Shown: positions 1 through 8,904, counted from the first letter of the stretch. The stretch: 64,000 bases of DNA from Viridibacterium sediminicola (GCF_039631295.1 NZ_JBDIVE010000007.1:175937-239936); one strand, 5' to 3'. Notes: generated by a model from the sequence alone, not told the origin. Translations and numbers: made by a program.

Positions 1-274
1 GGCTGTGCCCGCTGACCAGGTGCGAGGCGCCGGCGCCGACACCCCAGCGCTGCGCGGCGAGCGCCGCCGCCTGGGCCAGACGCGGATCGGCAGCCAGACC
101 CAGATAGTCATTGCTGGCAAAGGCCAGCAGCGTCTCTCCTGCGACCTCGACACGCGGCCCGCACGCCGACTCTACGGTGCGCCGGCGGCGACGTAGCGAT
201 TGGGCATCGAGGGCAGTGAGTTCGTGATCGAGAGCGTCCAGCAGAGGGAATTGGGGCGGCGTGGGTGTGTGCAA
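1..274 (-). CDS. bioF: 8-amino-7-oxononanoate synthase, N-terminal part (runs off the left edge)
   Basis: PLP enzyme that condenses pimeloyl-ACP with alanine to give KAPA, the first dedicated step of biotin ring assembly. Only about 91 N-terminal codons lie in the window. The minus strand reads LDALDHELTALDAQSLRRRR, then the family signature FASNDYLGLAADPRL and GVGAGASHLVSGHS, which match the BioF N-terminus closely. No ATG is available in frame near the expected start. A TTG at 274 gives an N-terminus of normal length, and a TAAAAT box on the minus strand (307-312) could be its -10 element. The frame is open to the window edge. The family call is firm; the exact start is uncertain. Confidence 0.85.
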   Translation of the reverse strand, partial: MHTPTPPQFPLLDALDHELTALDAQSLRRRRRTVESACGPRVEVAGETLLAFASNDYLGLAADPRLAQAAALAAQRWGVGAGASHLVSGHS

Positions 275-404
275 GGGAGGGCAAGCAAAGGAAACGTGGA
301 TGGCAGATTTTATCGTGTTATGCCACGGATCGCGGAGGATTCTGCCCGCAAGGCTTGGCGGGCTGCCGTCAAGCCTTGCTGCTACGGGATGCTGTTCAGA
401 AAGC

Positions 405-432
405 ACAAAGGCGCACCGCAGTGCGCCTTTGT
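405..432 (-). terminator. Hairpin downstream of hppA
   Basis: A perfect 12-bp inverted repeat, ACAAAGGCGCAC / GTGCGCCTTTGT, with a CGCA loop, 26 bases past the hppA stop codon. The T-tract on the minus strand is weak (TTTGTGCTTTC), so termination may be partial. The stem resembles the one after lon. Confidence 0.65.
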
Positions 433-457
433 CGTGAAGAACAGAATCCGTTCTGGC

Positions 458-3016
458 TTAGCTGAGGGATGCAACCGCCGGCTTGGCGCCCACGGTGGCC
501 TGTTGATCGCTTTCCTCTTCGAGCAGCTTGGCCGTCGAGCCAATGCGCATCGAATAGAAGCTGCGCCACACGAAAACCATGCAGGCGAACAGGAAGAGTG
601 TGGCCAGACCCAGCATCAGCTGCTGGTGACCTTGTTCTGCCATGCCGACGGCCATTTCCACGGCGAGCAGGCCGAACAGGGTGGTGAACTTGATGATCGG
701 GTTCATCGCCACCGAGGAGGTGTCCTTGAACGGATCACCCACCGTGTCGCCGATCACGCTGGCAGCATGCAGGTCGGTACCCTTGGCACGCAGTTCGGTC
801 TCGACGATCTTCTTGGCGTTATCCCAGGCGCCACCGGCATTGGCCATGAACACGGCCTGATACAAACCGATGATGGCGATCGAGATCAGATAGCCGATGA
901 AGAAGAAGGGCTCGAAGCTGGCGCAGGCGAGCGTGCCGAAGAACACTGCGAGGAAGATGTTGAAGGTACCCTTCTGCGCGTACTGCGTGCAGATTTCGAC
1001 CACGCGCTTGGAGTCTTCGACCGAAGCCTTGGCGCTGCTGTCGAGGTGGATGTGGCGCTTGATGAATTCCACTGCGCGATAAGCACCGGTCGACACCGCC
1101 TGCATGCTGGCGCCGGAGAACCAGAAGATCATCGCGCCACCGGACACCAGACCGAGGAGGAAGGGCGGGTGCAGCAGCGAGAGCTTGTCCAGATTCACCG
1201 TCAGGCCATGGGTGAGCAGCATGACGATGGAGAACATCATCGTCGTCGCGCCGACCACCGCAGTACCAATCAGCACCGGCTTGGCCGTTGCCTTGAAGGT
1301 ATTGCCGGCGCCATCGTTTTCTTCGAGCAGTTCCTTGGCGACTTCGAAGTCAGGCGTGAAGCCGAAATCGCGCTGGATTTCTTCCTTGATGCCAGGCAGG
1401 GTTTCGATCACCGAGAGCTCATACACCGACTGTGCATTGTCAGTCACCGGGCCGTAGCTATCGACCGCAATCGTCACCGGGCCCATGCCGAGGAAGCCGA
1501 AGGCGACCAGGCCGAAGGCAAACACGGCAGCCATCACGGCACCCTTGAGCGGATCAGGATTGATCGCCAGCAGCAGATCGTGTTGCGACACCAGATAGGC
1601 GAAAGACATCAGTGTGACGATCAGACTGCCCATCCAGAAGGCCGAGAAGTTGCCTGCCGTGAGACCGGCGAGGATGTTCAGGCTGGCGCCACCTTCACGG
1701 GAGGACGCCACCACTTCACGCACGTGACCCGAGCTGGTGGAGGTGAACACCTTGACCAGTTCAGGGATCAGCGCGCCCGCAACGGTACCGCAGCTGATGA
1801 TCAGCGACAGTTGCCACCACAGATCCGGGAAGGTTTGCACACCGGCTTGCAGGTGGCCGATCAGCATCCACGACACGAGGAAGGTCAGACCCACCGAGAC
1901 GGCCGAGGTCAGCCACACCAGTGAGGTCAGCGGATGCTCGAAATTGAAGCGGGCCTTGTGCGCCAGTGCGCGCTTGGCGACGGCATCATTGATCAGGTAG
2001 GAAATACCTGAGGCGACGATCATCATCAGACGCATCACGAACAGCCACACCAGCAGCTGCACCTGCATGGCAGGCGTCGGCACGGCCAGCATCACGAAGC
2101 TGATCAGCGCAACGCCAGTCACACCGTAGGTCTCGAAGCCGTCAGCGGTCGGGCCAACCGAGTCACCGGCGTTGTCACCGACACAGTCGGCGATGACGCC
2201 GGGATTGCGGGCATCGTCTTCCTTGATCTTGAAGACGATCTTCATCAGATCGGAGCCGATGTCAGCGATCTTGGTGAAGATGCCGCCGGCAATCCGCAGC
2301 GCTGCAGCGCCGAGCGATTCGCCGATGGCAAAGCCGATGAAGCACTTGCCGGCCAGCGCAGGATCGATGAACAGCAGGATGCCCAGCATCATCAGCAGTT
2401 CGGTGGAGATCAGCAGCATGCCGATCGAGATGCCTGACTTCATCGGAATCGAGAAGCAGGGCCAGGCGCGGCCGGCCAGCGAAGCGAAGGCGGTGCGGCT
2501 GTTGGCGAAAGTGTTGATGCGGATACCGAACCAGGCCACACCGAAGGAGCCGGCGATACCGATCAGCGAAAAGAGCAGGATGGTCAGCACTTCATAGGTC
2601 TGCATCTGCTGCACCCAACCGAAGTAGGCAACGATGATGACCGAGATGAAGGCTTCGAGAATCAGCAGGAACTTGCCCTGCGTGATCATGTAGGTTTTGC
2701 AGGTTTCATAGATCAGTTCGCTGACTTCGGCCATCGAACGATGGACCGGCATATCGCGAACCTGGCGGTAGATGATGGCGCCGAAAGCGAGACCTGCAAT
2801 ACAGATCAGCAGACCGGCAAACAATAATTGCCAACCGCTGAAACCGCCGATGAAGGTAGCCAGGGCTGGATCGTGCAGGGAAGGCAGGACCAGGCTGGCT
2901 TCACCTGCATGTTGCATGGTTTCAGCCGCAGAAGCGCCCTGTAGTGAAAATGCTGAGAGTGCGCCGCCTAGCAATTTGCTTGCATGACGACGGACGCGAT
3001 GAATCATGACTGACAT
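458..3016 (-). CDS. hppA: Membrane-bound ion-translocating pyrophosphatase, divergent type
   Basis: Inner-membrane pump that couples pyrophosphate hydrolysis to export of H+ (or Na+). It has 852 residues and about 16 hydrophobic segments. Family motifs visible: DIGSDLM (252-258), EDDARNPGVIADCVGDNAGD (266-285), DSYGPVTDNA (519-528), GNTFKATAK (571-579) and, near the C-terminus, GGAWDNAKKIVE and GDTVGDPFKDTS. Lys at the GNTxKAT position is the state of K+-independent enzymes. The canonical DVGADLVGKVE signature is altered, because its glutamate is not present. The protein is longer than the usual 660-770 residues and starts with a signal-like stretch. GGAGGA sits 5-8 bases before the ATG. I infer membership of the divergent H+-PPase clade; ion specificity cannot be settled from sequence. 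Confidence 0.92.
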   Translation of the reverse strand: MSVMIHRVRRHASKLLGGALSAFSLQGASAAETMQHAGEASLVLPSLHDPALATFIGGFSGWQLLFAGLLICIAGLAFGAIIYRQVRDMPVHRSMAEVSELIYETCKTYMITQGKFLLILEAFISVIIVAYFGWVQQMQTYEVLTILLFSLIGIAGSFGVAWFGIRINTFANSRTAFASLAGRAWPCFSIPMKSGISIGMLLISTELLMMLGILLFIDPALAGKCFIGFAIGESLGAAALRIAGGIFTKIADIGSDLMKIVFKIKEDDARNPGVIADCVGDNAGDSVGPTADGFETYGVTGVALISFVMLAVPTPAMQVQLLVWLFVMRLMMIVASGISYLINDAVAKRALAHKARFNFEHPLTSLVWLTSAVSVGLTFLVSWMLIGHLQAGVQTFPDLWWQLSLIISCGTVAGALIPELVKVFTSTSSGHVREVVASSREGGASLNILAGLTAGNFSAFWMGSLIVTLMSFAYLVSQHDLLLAINPDPLKGAVMAAVFAFGLVAFGFLGMGPVTIAVDSYGPVTDNAQSVYELSVIETLPGIKEEIQRDFGFTPDFEVAKELLEENDGAGNTFKATAKPVLIGTAVVGATTMMFSIVMLLTHGLTVNLDKLSLLHPPFLLGLVSGGAMIFWFSGASMQAVSTGAYRAVEFIKRHIHLDSSAKASVEDSKRVVEICTQYAQKGTFNIFLAVFFGTLACASFEPFFFIGYLISIAIIGLYQAVFMANAGGAWDNAKKIVETELRAKGTDLHAASVIGDTVGDPFKDTSSVAMNPIIKFTTLFGLLAVEMAVGMAEQGHQQLMLGLATLFLFACMVFVWRSFYSMRIGSTAKLLEEESDQQATVGAKPAVASLS

Positions 3017-3240
3017 GGTGTTCCTCCACGGGACTTACCGATACGCTTGTCGAAAGATCGGCGGCTGGAAGACCATGCTTTGTGCATTCGGGGCCCATTT
3101 TTTTGCATCTGTCTCCGTGGGTCCGAAATTCAAAACAACTCTGCCGCCTTATGCAATTGTTGTCCTCTGAAAAAAATCAGGGTTGACCACAGGCAAAGGT
3201 GCAATGCAGCATTTTTTTAAATTTTGCTAAGTATTTTTAC

Positions 3241-3840
3241 TTAGCGGCGACGCAGGCTGAAGGTCCACAGCACCAGCAGGCCGAACAGGCCGTAGCTGAT
3301 GAAAGGCGAAATGGCGAGAAAGCGTTCCGCACTCCAGTGCCAGGCGAGATAGCTGCGTAGGCCTGCTTCGAGCGTCAGCCCCACACCCCACACCATATTG
3401 ATCAGGCGTACGCGTGCGCGCAGCTTGGGCTGTTCATGCCATTGCAATTGGAATGTCTGTGCTGGCGCTTCACCCTGGCGTTTTGCGTTGGCGAGCAGGA
3501 GGTAATAGACCAGGGGCTTGGCGAAGGCTGCAGAGACAAGCAGCAGCACGCCGAATAGACCCGAGATCAGCGATTCGCGCAGCAGCAGCATGCGCGGGCT
3601 GCCACCGAGCAGCATGGCGATAGCCGAGAGCGCAATGCCGCCGAGTACGAAAATGCTCAGTGCGTCGATGCGGCGGTGGCGCAGCAATTCGCCAAGGCTC
3701 CAGATCATCGGTGGCGCGGCCGAGCACAGCAGGGCATTGAATTCGCCCCAGTGATCGCGGGTCGCCGTATACGCCAGCCAGGGCAGCAGCAGATTGAATG
3801 CGAGGTCGAGCAGCAGCGGCAGATGCTTGCGGGTGAGCAC
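3241..3840 (-). CDS. VC0807-type inner membrane protein
   Basis: A 199-residue membrane protein with about six hydrophobic segments. The N-terminus HLPLLLDLAFNLLLPWL, the middle LGELLRHRRIDALSIFVL and the GSPRMLLLRESLISG stretch match the pattern I know from the uncharacterised VC0807 family, distantly reminiscent of septation protein A. The start codon is GTG with no clear Shine-Dalgarno, so the start is less certain. It lies downstream of kdgF on the same strand but behind a strong hairpin, so it is probably transcribed separately. Function unknown. Confidence 0.7.
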   Translation of the reverse strand: MLTRKHLPLLLDLAFNLLLPWLAYTATRDHWGEFNALLCSAAPPMIWSLGELLRHRRIDALSIFVLGGIALSAIAMLLGGSPRMLLLRESLISGLFGVLLLVSAAFAKPLVYYLLLANAKRQGEAPAQTFQLQWHEQPKLRARVRLINMVWGVGLTLEAGLRSYLAWHWSAERFLAISPFISYGLFGLLVLWTFSLRRR

Positions 3841-3879
3841 AGCGGGTGGGTCTTGGAAGGAGGCAATAAACAGGCAAGA

Positions 3880-3906
3880 AAAAGCCGGTCACACGGACCG
3901 GCTTTT
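3880..3906 (-). terminator. Terminator after kdgF
   Basis: An 11-bp stem, AAAAGCCGGTC / GACCGGCTTTT, with a five-base loop. On the minus strand it is followed by TTTTTC, 17 bases after the kdgF stop. The A-rich 5' arm makes it potentially bidirectional. Confidence 0.85.
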
Positions 3907-3922
3907 CTGGCAATGCTGAGAC

Positions 3923-4246
3923 TTAAGCGAGGAAGTCTTCGCGTTGCGGGGTGAAGGTGTCCAGCAGCATGCCCTTCTTGCGGCAGACACAGCCATGCAT
4001 GATGCCCGAGCGCTTGTAGAGCGTGTCGCCGGCCTTGACCATTTTGACTTCGTCGCCAATGGTGAATTCGAACTCGCCCGACATCACATAGGTCAGCTGC
4101 TCGTGCGGATGGTTGTGCAGCGGGCCGATGGCACCTTCTTCAAAGTGCACTTCGACCTGCATCATCGTGCCGGCATGCGCCAGGATGCGACGGCTGACGC
4201 CGCCACCCAGGTCTTCGAGCTTGCAATCGGAAGCATATACAAACAT
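3923..4246 (-). CDS. kdgF: KdgF-type cupin for unsaturated uronate linearisation
   Basis: A small single-domain cupin of 107 residues. KdgF converts 4,5-unsaturated galacturonate, the product of pectate lyases, to its linear ketone form in the cytoplasm. The metal-site pattern is intact: H44, H46 and Q50 in LHNHPHEQ, and H84 in GIMHG. The C-terminus DTFTPQREDFL matches the KdgF ending that carries the catalytic Asp and Phe (here D96 and F98). A pectate lyase gene starts on the opposite strand 269 bp away, which supports the role. A generic cupin of another pathway is the alternative, but the whole-length match makes KdgF likely. Confidence 0.85.
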   Translation of the reverse strand: MFVYASDCKLEDLGGGVSRRILAHAGTMMQVEVHFEEGAIGPLHNHPHEQLTYVMSGEFEFTIGDEVKMVKAGDTLYKRSGIMHGCVCRKKGMLLDTFTPQREDFLA

Positions 4247-4268
4247 TTTGGAACCTCGTTTTTTGTAG

Positions 4269-4286
4269 TTGTGCGATTTTACACAA
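4269..4286. promoter_or_regulatory. Operator-like inverted repeat in the kdgF / pectate lyase divergent region
   Basis: TTGTG-N8-CACAA, an 18-bp dyad 23 bp upstream of the kdgF start and 230 bp upstream of the lyase start. Its TTGT..ACAA form is the kind bound by GntR-type uronate regulators, but no regulator gene is present in the window. Only the symmetry and location support this. Confidence 0.35.
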
Positions 4287-4515
4287 TCGTTTCAATGATT
4301 CCACAGCCTTCAGCGCTGCAGCTTGAGCCTGTTCAGGAAAACACGCGATTTGCCGTAATCCAGACAGGGCTTTGCCTGCCCGCCGTGGCATCACGTGATT
4401 GATGCAAGGCAAGCCGGGCCACTAAAAGCAGACGGTGTCGCGCTTCGGGGCGCTGCCGTGAATGTTAGAATGGCGCAAGGCATGCTGCCAAAGCGCTGCC
4501 AGATCAGAGGTTTAG

Positions 4516-6165
4516 ATGAGACATATACACGATTACCTTTGTGGGTACGCCGATACCGTGTTGAGCAAGTATCGCGACCCCTACCACGGCACGCCGCTGT
4601 TCTTCGATGGTTGTGACAGTTTTACGGGCAAGCCGGTGACCTGGCGCAATGTGGATGGCACGGATTGGGAGCCGTCCAATATTGCTTCGCAGCAGAACCT
4701 TTTTCGCCTGCTCAGCGGACTGAGCACGCTGACCGGCCGCGCGGACTACAAGCAGGCCGCCAAGGATGCCATCGCCTACCATTTCGAGCACGCCGACAAG
4801 AGCGGCCTGCTTTGTTGGGGCGGGCATTCCTTCCTCGACATGAAGACGCTCAAGGCTGTCGGACCGGAAAACAAGAACCAGGTCCATGAGCTCAAGCACC
4901 ACTATCCCTTCTATGAGCTGATGTACGAGACCAATGCCGCGGCGACCTCGCGTCTGGTCAAGGCAGTGTGGAACAGCCACATCCTCGACTGGGACACCAT
5001 CGAGCTCTCGCGCCACGGCGAGTACGGCAAGGAGTTGGTGGAAGAGGGCTTCTGGGACAAGCCGCGCAACGAGAATCTCGAGATCCTGCGCGAAGCCAAG
5101 GGTTTGTCCTTCGTGAATGTCGGCAATGATCTGATCTATGCAGCCTGTCAGTCCTTCCTCGCCGAAGGCGATCAGGGCGCGCTGAACTGGGCCGAGTTCA
5201 TGTCCTGGCAGTATGTGCGTTCGCGTTATCCGGAAACCGGCCTGGGCTGTTATCAATTCAATCGCCCGACCAAGCGCGAAGAGCCGCCGACTGACGAGAA
5301 CGATCCCAAGTACACCTTCTCCTTCTTTGGCGACCGTGCGCAGCGTCAGTTCGGCCCTGAATACGGCAAGGTGGCGATGGAGGCTTGGGTGCTCTTCAAG
5401 ATGGATGAAGAGGCGCTCAACGGCCCGCAAGGCATCTATGGCGATGCTTCGCTGGCCCAGGTCTCGATGGCCCGCCAGCTCGGCGAACGCGGCAAGAAGC
5501 TGATGGACTGGACGGTCTCCGGGCTCGAAGCGTATGCCCAATACGCCTACGATCCGGCGAGCAATGAAATCAAGCCGATGTTTGCCGATGGCAAGGATCT
5601 GACTGGTCAGCACATCCCGCGTTACGGTTACTACGGCAAGGCAGGCATCGAATTCCGCCGCGAAAAGATTTCACCGATCATGCTTTTGTCCTACGCGACG
5701 GCCTGGGCGGCGAGTGGCAAGCAAAGTCTGTGGCCGACGGTGGCCGCGATGGCGCGTCACTTCGGTCTGGGCAACTGGAATCCGGCTGATCCGGCGCGTC
5801 CGGAGGTGAATCTGGAAACCCGCGCCAATGACGCGATCCTGCTCTTTGCTGTGCTGGAAGTTGCACGCACCACGGGGGCCGCAGCGTATATCGATCTGGC
5901 CAAGGCGATTGGTGAGAGCATCTTCCGCCAGCGCGCACATCGCGGCTTCTTCCTGCCAAGCGAACAGCATATCCACGCCCGCTTTGACGATGCTGAACCG
6001 CTGGCACTGGCGGCCTTGCTGGGTACGCTGGAAGGCAAAGGCGCGCAGATGCCGGTGTTCCGTAGCCAGGGCGGTTATATCCATGGCGATGCACTGCTGC
6101 CGGAAATCGGCAAGAAGAACATCACGGACATCAAGTTCATCTACCCGCTCAAGCGCGCCGCCTGA
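4516..6165 (+). CDS. pelW: Family 2 polysaccharide lyase (cytoplasmic exo-pectate lyase, PelW-like)
   Basis: A 549-residue protein without a signal peptide, as expected for the cytoplasmic PL2 enzymes that cut short oligogalacturonates to unsaturated disaccharides. Matching the known PL2 metal site, H104 (WGGHSF), E125 (VHEL) and H167 (SRHGEY) are spaced exactly like the Mn ligands of the Yersinia enzyme, and R166 occupies the catalytic-base position. AGAGG lies 7 bases before the ATG. It is divergent from kdgF, whose product acts on the unsaturated monomer. No KdgM-type porin, TogMNAB transporter or kduI/kduD is seen nearby, so other steps must be encoded elsewhere. Confidence 0.85.
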   Translation: MRHIHDYLCGYADTVLSKYRDPYHGTPLFFDGCDSFTGKPVTWRNVDGTDWEPSNIASQQNLFRLLSGLSTLTGRADYKQAAKDAIAYHFEHADKSGLLCWGGHSFLDMKTLKAVGPENKNQVHELKHHYPFYELMYETNAAATSRLVKAVWNSHILDWDTIELSRHGEYGKELVEEGFWDKPRNENLEILREAKGLSFVNVGNDLIYAACQSFLAEGDQGALNWAEFMSWQYVRSRYPETGLGCYQFNRPTKREEPPTDENDPKYTFSFFGDRAQRQFGPEYGKVAMEAWVLFKMDEEALNGPQGIYGDASLAQVSMARQLGERGKKLMDWTVSGLEAYAQYAYDPASNEIKPMFADGKDLTGQHIPRYGYYGKAGIEFRREKISPIMLLSYATAWAASGKQSLWPTVAAMARHFGLGNWNPADPARPEVNLETRANDAILLFAVLEVARTTGAAAYIDLAKAIGESIFRQRAHRGFFLPSEQHIHARFDDAEPLALAALLGTLEGKGAQMPVFRSQGGYIHGDALLPEIGKKNITDIKFIYPLKRAA

Positions 6166-6188
6166 CCGGCGGCAGCGCCCTGACGAAC

Positions 6189-6224
6189 AGCCCGTTTGCC
6201 GCACGCCGGCAAGCGGGCTTTTTT
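6189..6224 (+). terminator. Terminator after the pectate lyase gene
   Basis: A 13-bp stem with one G-U pair, AGCCCGTTTGCCG / CGGCAAGCGGGCT, loop CACGC, followed by six Ts. Confidence 0.9.
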
Positions 6225-6228
6225 ACGC

Positions 6229-7083
6229 CTAGTTGAGGATGGCCCAGAGCGTCAGCACGACCAGAACGGCGACGACACCGCCCACCAGGTAGAGCCCGCG
6301 ACGATCCTTGGCTACAGCAGGCGCAGCCGGTTTGGGCGTTGTTACCTGCATCGGCAGTTCGCGCTCGACGCGTGGCGCAATCAGCTGGTCTTCGGCAAAT
6401 ACGTTCGTCGGAACGGTGCGAATTTTCTCGGCGGGAACATGGCTGCCGCAGGTCGGGCAGGACACCAGCAATTCGGGTTCTGGCGCGCTTGCTTCTTCGT
6501 CCAGCGCATCGGTGTTGATCGTGGGGTCGAGCAGGGGATCGAGGGCAGGGGTGGCATCCGCCGCCTCGTTCGATCCACCTGGCGCGGCTTCGAGGGCGGA
6601 AAAGTTCGGCAGCGGTTCGTCCGTCAGCGAAATGCTGGGCCAGTCAGCATGGTCAGGCACCAGCTCGGTCAGGATGTCGCCATTGGCGATAAGGGTCTTG
6701 CTGCTATCGAAATTTTCCGCATTTTCATCAGCGCGCTCAGGCCTTGAGTGCTCTAGTGTCGGTAGCGAATAGGCTTTGCTGGTGTCCGCAGACGGATCAT
6801 TTGCGGCGCTGAGGACTTGCTCGCTTGGCGCGAGAGTGTCGCTGCTGCTCTGACTCTCGGGCTGGACCGAGACATCCATGCCGATGCGACGTAGGGCGGC
6901 GTAGTAGCGATTGGCTTGTGCTTCGGCGAGGCCTTTCTTGATCGTCGCACGCTTGCCCGAAAACAGGCGCTCGACTTGCTCGCTGCCCGCTTGCAGCTTG
7001 CGCTCGGCCGAGCGTTTGACCTCGGGATAATCGAAGCCTTCAAGAACTTTCCCGGAAAAGACAATACGAAACTGGCTTGACAT
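6229..7083 (-). CDS. Uncharacterised tail-anchored protein with a CPTCG motif
   Basis: 284 residues in three parts. Residues 1-75 form a compact domain (FRIVFSGKVLEGFD..VERLFSGKRATIKKGLAEAQANRYYAALRRIGM) that I recognise as a recurring N-terminal module of unknown role in proteobacterial membrane proteins. A long acidic, Ser/Pro/Ala-rich linker follows. The C-terminal part has a CPTCG pair, too few cysteines for a complete zinc ribbon, and one terminal transmembrane helix (LYLVGGVVAVLVVLTLWAIL). The topology suggests a cytoplasmic body anchored by its tail. The gene lies tail-to-tail with the lyase. No function is proposed. Confidence 0.7.
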   Translation of the reverse strand: MSSQFRIVFSGKVLEGFDYPEVKRSAERKLQAGSEQVERLFSGKRATIKKGLAEAQANRYYAALRRIGMDVSVQPESQSSSDTLAPSEQVLSAANDPSADTSKAYSLPTLEHSRPERADENAENFDSSKTLIANGDILTELVPDHADWPSISLTDEPLPNFSALEAAPGGSNEAADATPALDPLLDPTINTDALDEEASAPEPELLVSCPTCGSHVPAEKIRTVPTNVFAEDQLIAPRVERELPMQVTTPKPAAPAVAKDRRGLYLVGGVVAVLVVLTLWAILN

Positions 7084-7365
7084 GAAGGCTCCACGTGCAC
7101 GGATTTGGATGATCTCTGCGCAGGTGGCTTAATCCGGCCAGCGGCGTCAAGGCTTCGTATACCCATTTATGCGTCGCGCTGTCAATCATGCGCAGATCGC
7201 CGTGGCACATACGGAAATAGCCGCGTGGGGGCCTGAATTGATTCGGTTTGTTGATGAATCAGGCCGTCGATGCGCATTGAACTGAAGCGCGGCGGGATCG
7301 CCATGTTTCAATAATGTGCGCTGCGGTGCATTGTTCTGGTGCGTGCCGCAGCACGTTTGGCTGGA

Positions 7366-8904
7366 TCAGGCTGCGCGTGAGAGATCCGCGGTTTTGTCCG
7401 GCCGGCATTCGCGCACCAGCAGCACCTTGCCGTCGTCGTCCACGGTCTCCAGCTTGACCGTGAAACCCCACAGGCGGGCGATGTGGCGCAGCATCTCCGG
7501 GCTGGTGGTGCCCAGCGGGCGACGTTTGTAGGACTGATGGCGCAGGGTCAGTGTGCGGTCACCCCGCACATCGACATTCCAGACCTGCACATTGGGCTCG
7601 CGCGCGCCGAGGTTGTATTGCTCGGAGAGGGATTCACGCAGGCGCTGATAGCCCGCATCATCATGGATGGCGGTGATTTTCAGGCGCGCCTCGCGATCGT
7701 CGTCCTGAATCGCGAACATGCGCAGCTCGCGCATCAGCTTGGGCGAGAGGAATTGCGCGATGAAGCTCTCGTCCTTGAAGTTGCGCATCGCGAAGTCGAA
7801 GGTCTCGCGCCAGTTGGAGCCGGCGATATCGGGGAACCAGCGTCGGTCTTCATCGCTGGGCGATTCGCAGATGCGGCGGATATCGGTCCACATCGCAAAA
7901 CCCAGCGCGTAGGGATTGATGCCGCGATACCAGGCGGCGTTATAAGGCGGTTGCATCACCACATTGGTGTGCGAGTGAAGGAACTCCATCATGAAACTGT
8001 CGGCCAGCAAGCCCTCGTCGTAGAGCGTATTGAGCAAGGTGTAGTGCCAATACGTGGCCCAGCCCTCGTTCATCACCTGGGTCTGGCGCTGCGGGAAGAA
8101 GTATTGCGAGACCTTGCGCACGATGCGCACCACTTCGCGCTGCCAGGGTTCGAGCAGGGGCGCATTCTTTTCGAGGAAGTAGAGCAGATTCTCTTCCGGC
8201 TCCGGCGGAAAGCGTCGCTCGTTTTGCTGCGAGGCGCGGGCTTCCAGCTGCGGCAAGGTGCGCCACAGATCGTTGACCTGTGATTGCAGATAGTCCTCGC
8301 GCTCCTTCTGGCGCATTTTCTCTTTCTCGATCGACAGCTTGGGCGGGCGCTTGTAGCGATCCACGCCCACGCTCATCAAGGCGTGGCAGGAGTCGAGCAG
8401 CAGTTCGACCGCTTCTTCGCCGTAGCGCTCCTCGCATTCGGAGAGGAAATTGCGCGCAAAGATCAGGTAGTCGATGATCGCGTCCGCATTGGTCCAGGTG
8501 CGGAACAGATAGTTACCCTTGAAGAAGGAGTTGTGGCCGTACGCCGCGTGCGCAATCACCAGGGCCTGCATCGGCAAGGTGTTCTCCTCCATCAGGTAGG
8601 AGATGCAGGGGTTGGAGTTGATGACGATCTCGTAGGCCAGACCCATCTGGCCGCGCCGGTAGCTCTTCTCGGTGGCGATGAACTGTTTGCCGAAGCTCCA
8701 GTGGTGGTAATTGACGGGCATGCCCACCGAGGCGTAGGCATCCATCATCTGCTCGGCGGTGATCATCTCGATCTGGTTCGGATAGGTATCCAGTCCGTAA
8801 GCCTCGGCGACCCGCTGGATCTCTTTCTGATAGGTTTCGATCAGCTCGAACGTCCACTCCGAGGGAGCGGGCAGGGGCTTGCGCGTACGTTTCTTGGTGA
8901 CCAT
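7366..8904 (-). CDS. SpoVR family protein (YcgB-like)
   Basis: A 512-residue cytoplasmic protein. The N-terminal signature WTFELIETYQKEIQRVAEAYGLD, plus HWSFGKQF, AHAAYGHNSFFKGN and NEGWATYWHYTLLN, identify SpoVR/YcgB. The His-rich stretches and the NEGWA(T)xxH motif resemble a metalloprotein core, but no reaction is established. It is the last gene of the minus-strand set prkA-yeaH-spoVR, a trio repeatedly linked to stationary-phase and nutrient stress in Proteobacteria. The gap to yeaH is 58 bp, so co-transcription is likely. Confidence 0.95.
   Translation of the reverse strand: MVTKKRTRKPLPAPSEWTFELIETYQKEIQRVAEAYGLDTYPNQIEMITAEQMMDAYASVGMPVNYHHWSFGKQFIATEKSYRRGQMGLAYEIVINSNPCISYLMEENTLPMQALVIAHAAYGHNSFFKGNYLFRTWTNADAIIDYLIFARNFLSECEERYGEEAVELLLDSCHALMSVGVDRYKRPPKLSIEKEKMRQKEREDYLQSQVNDLWRTLPQLEARASQQNERRFPPEPEENLLYFLEKNAPLLEPWQREVVRIVRKVSQYFFPQRQTQVMNEGWATYWHYTLLNTLYDEGLLADSFMMEFLHSHTNVVMQPPYNAAWYRGINPYALGFAMWTDIRRICESPSDEDRRWFPDIAGSNWRETFDFAMRNFKDESFIAQFLSPKLMRELRMFAIQDDDREARLKITAIHDDAGYQRLRESLSEQYNLGAREPNVQVWNVDVRGDRTLTLRHQSYKRRPLGTTSPEMLRHIARLWGFTVKLETVDDDGKVLLVRECRPDKTADLSRAA

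Noticed and set aside
200..1924. A 574-codon plus-strand open frame opposite hppA
   Set aside because: It is antisense to a clear membrane pyrophosphatase, rich in His/Arg/Gly with no family motifs. High GC content produces such shadows.
3227..3244. Inverted repeat CTAAGTA-TTTT-TACTTAG at the end of the VC0807-like gene
   Set aside because: The stem is AT-rich and lacks a T-run on the minus strand, so it is unlikely to terminate; it overlaps the stop codon by chance.
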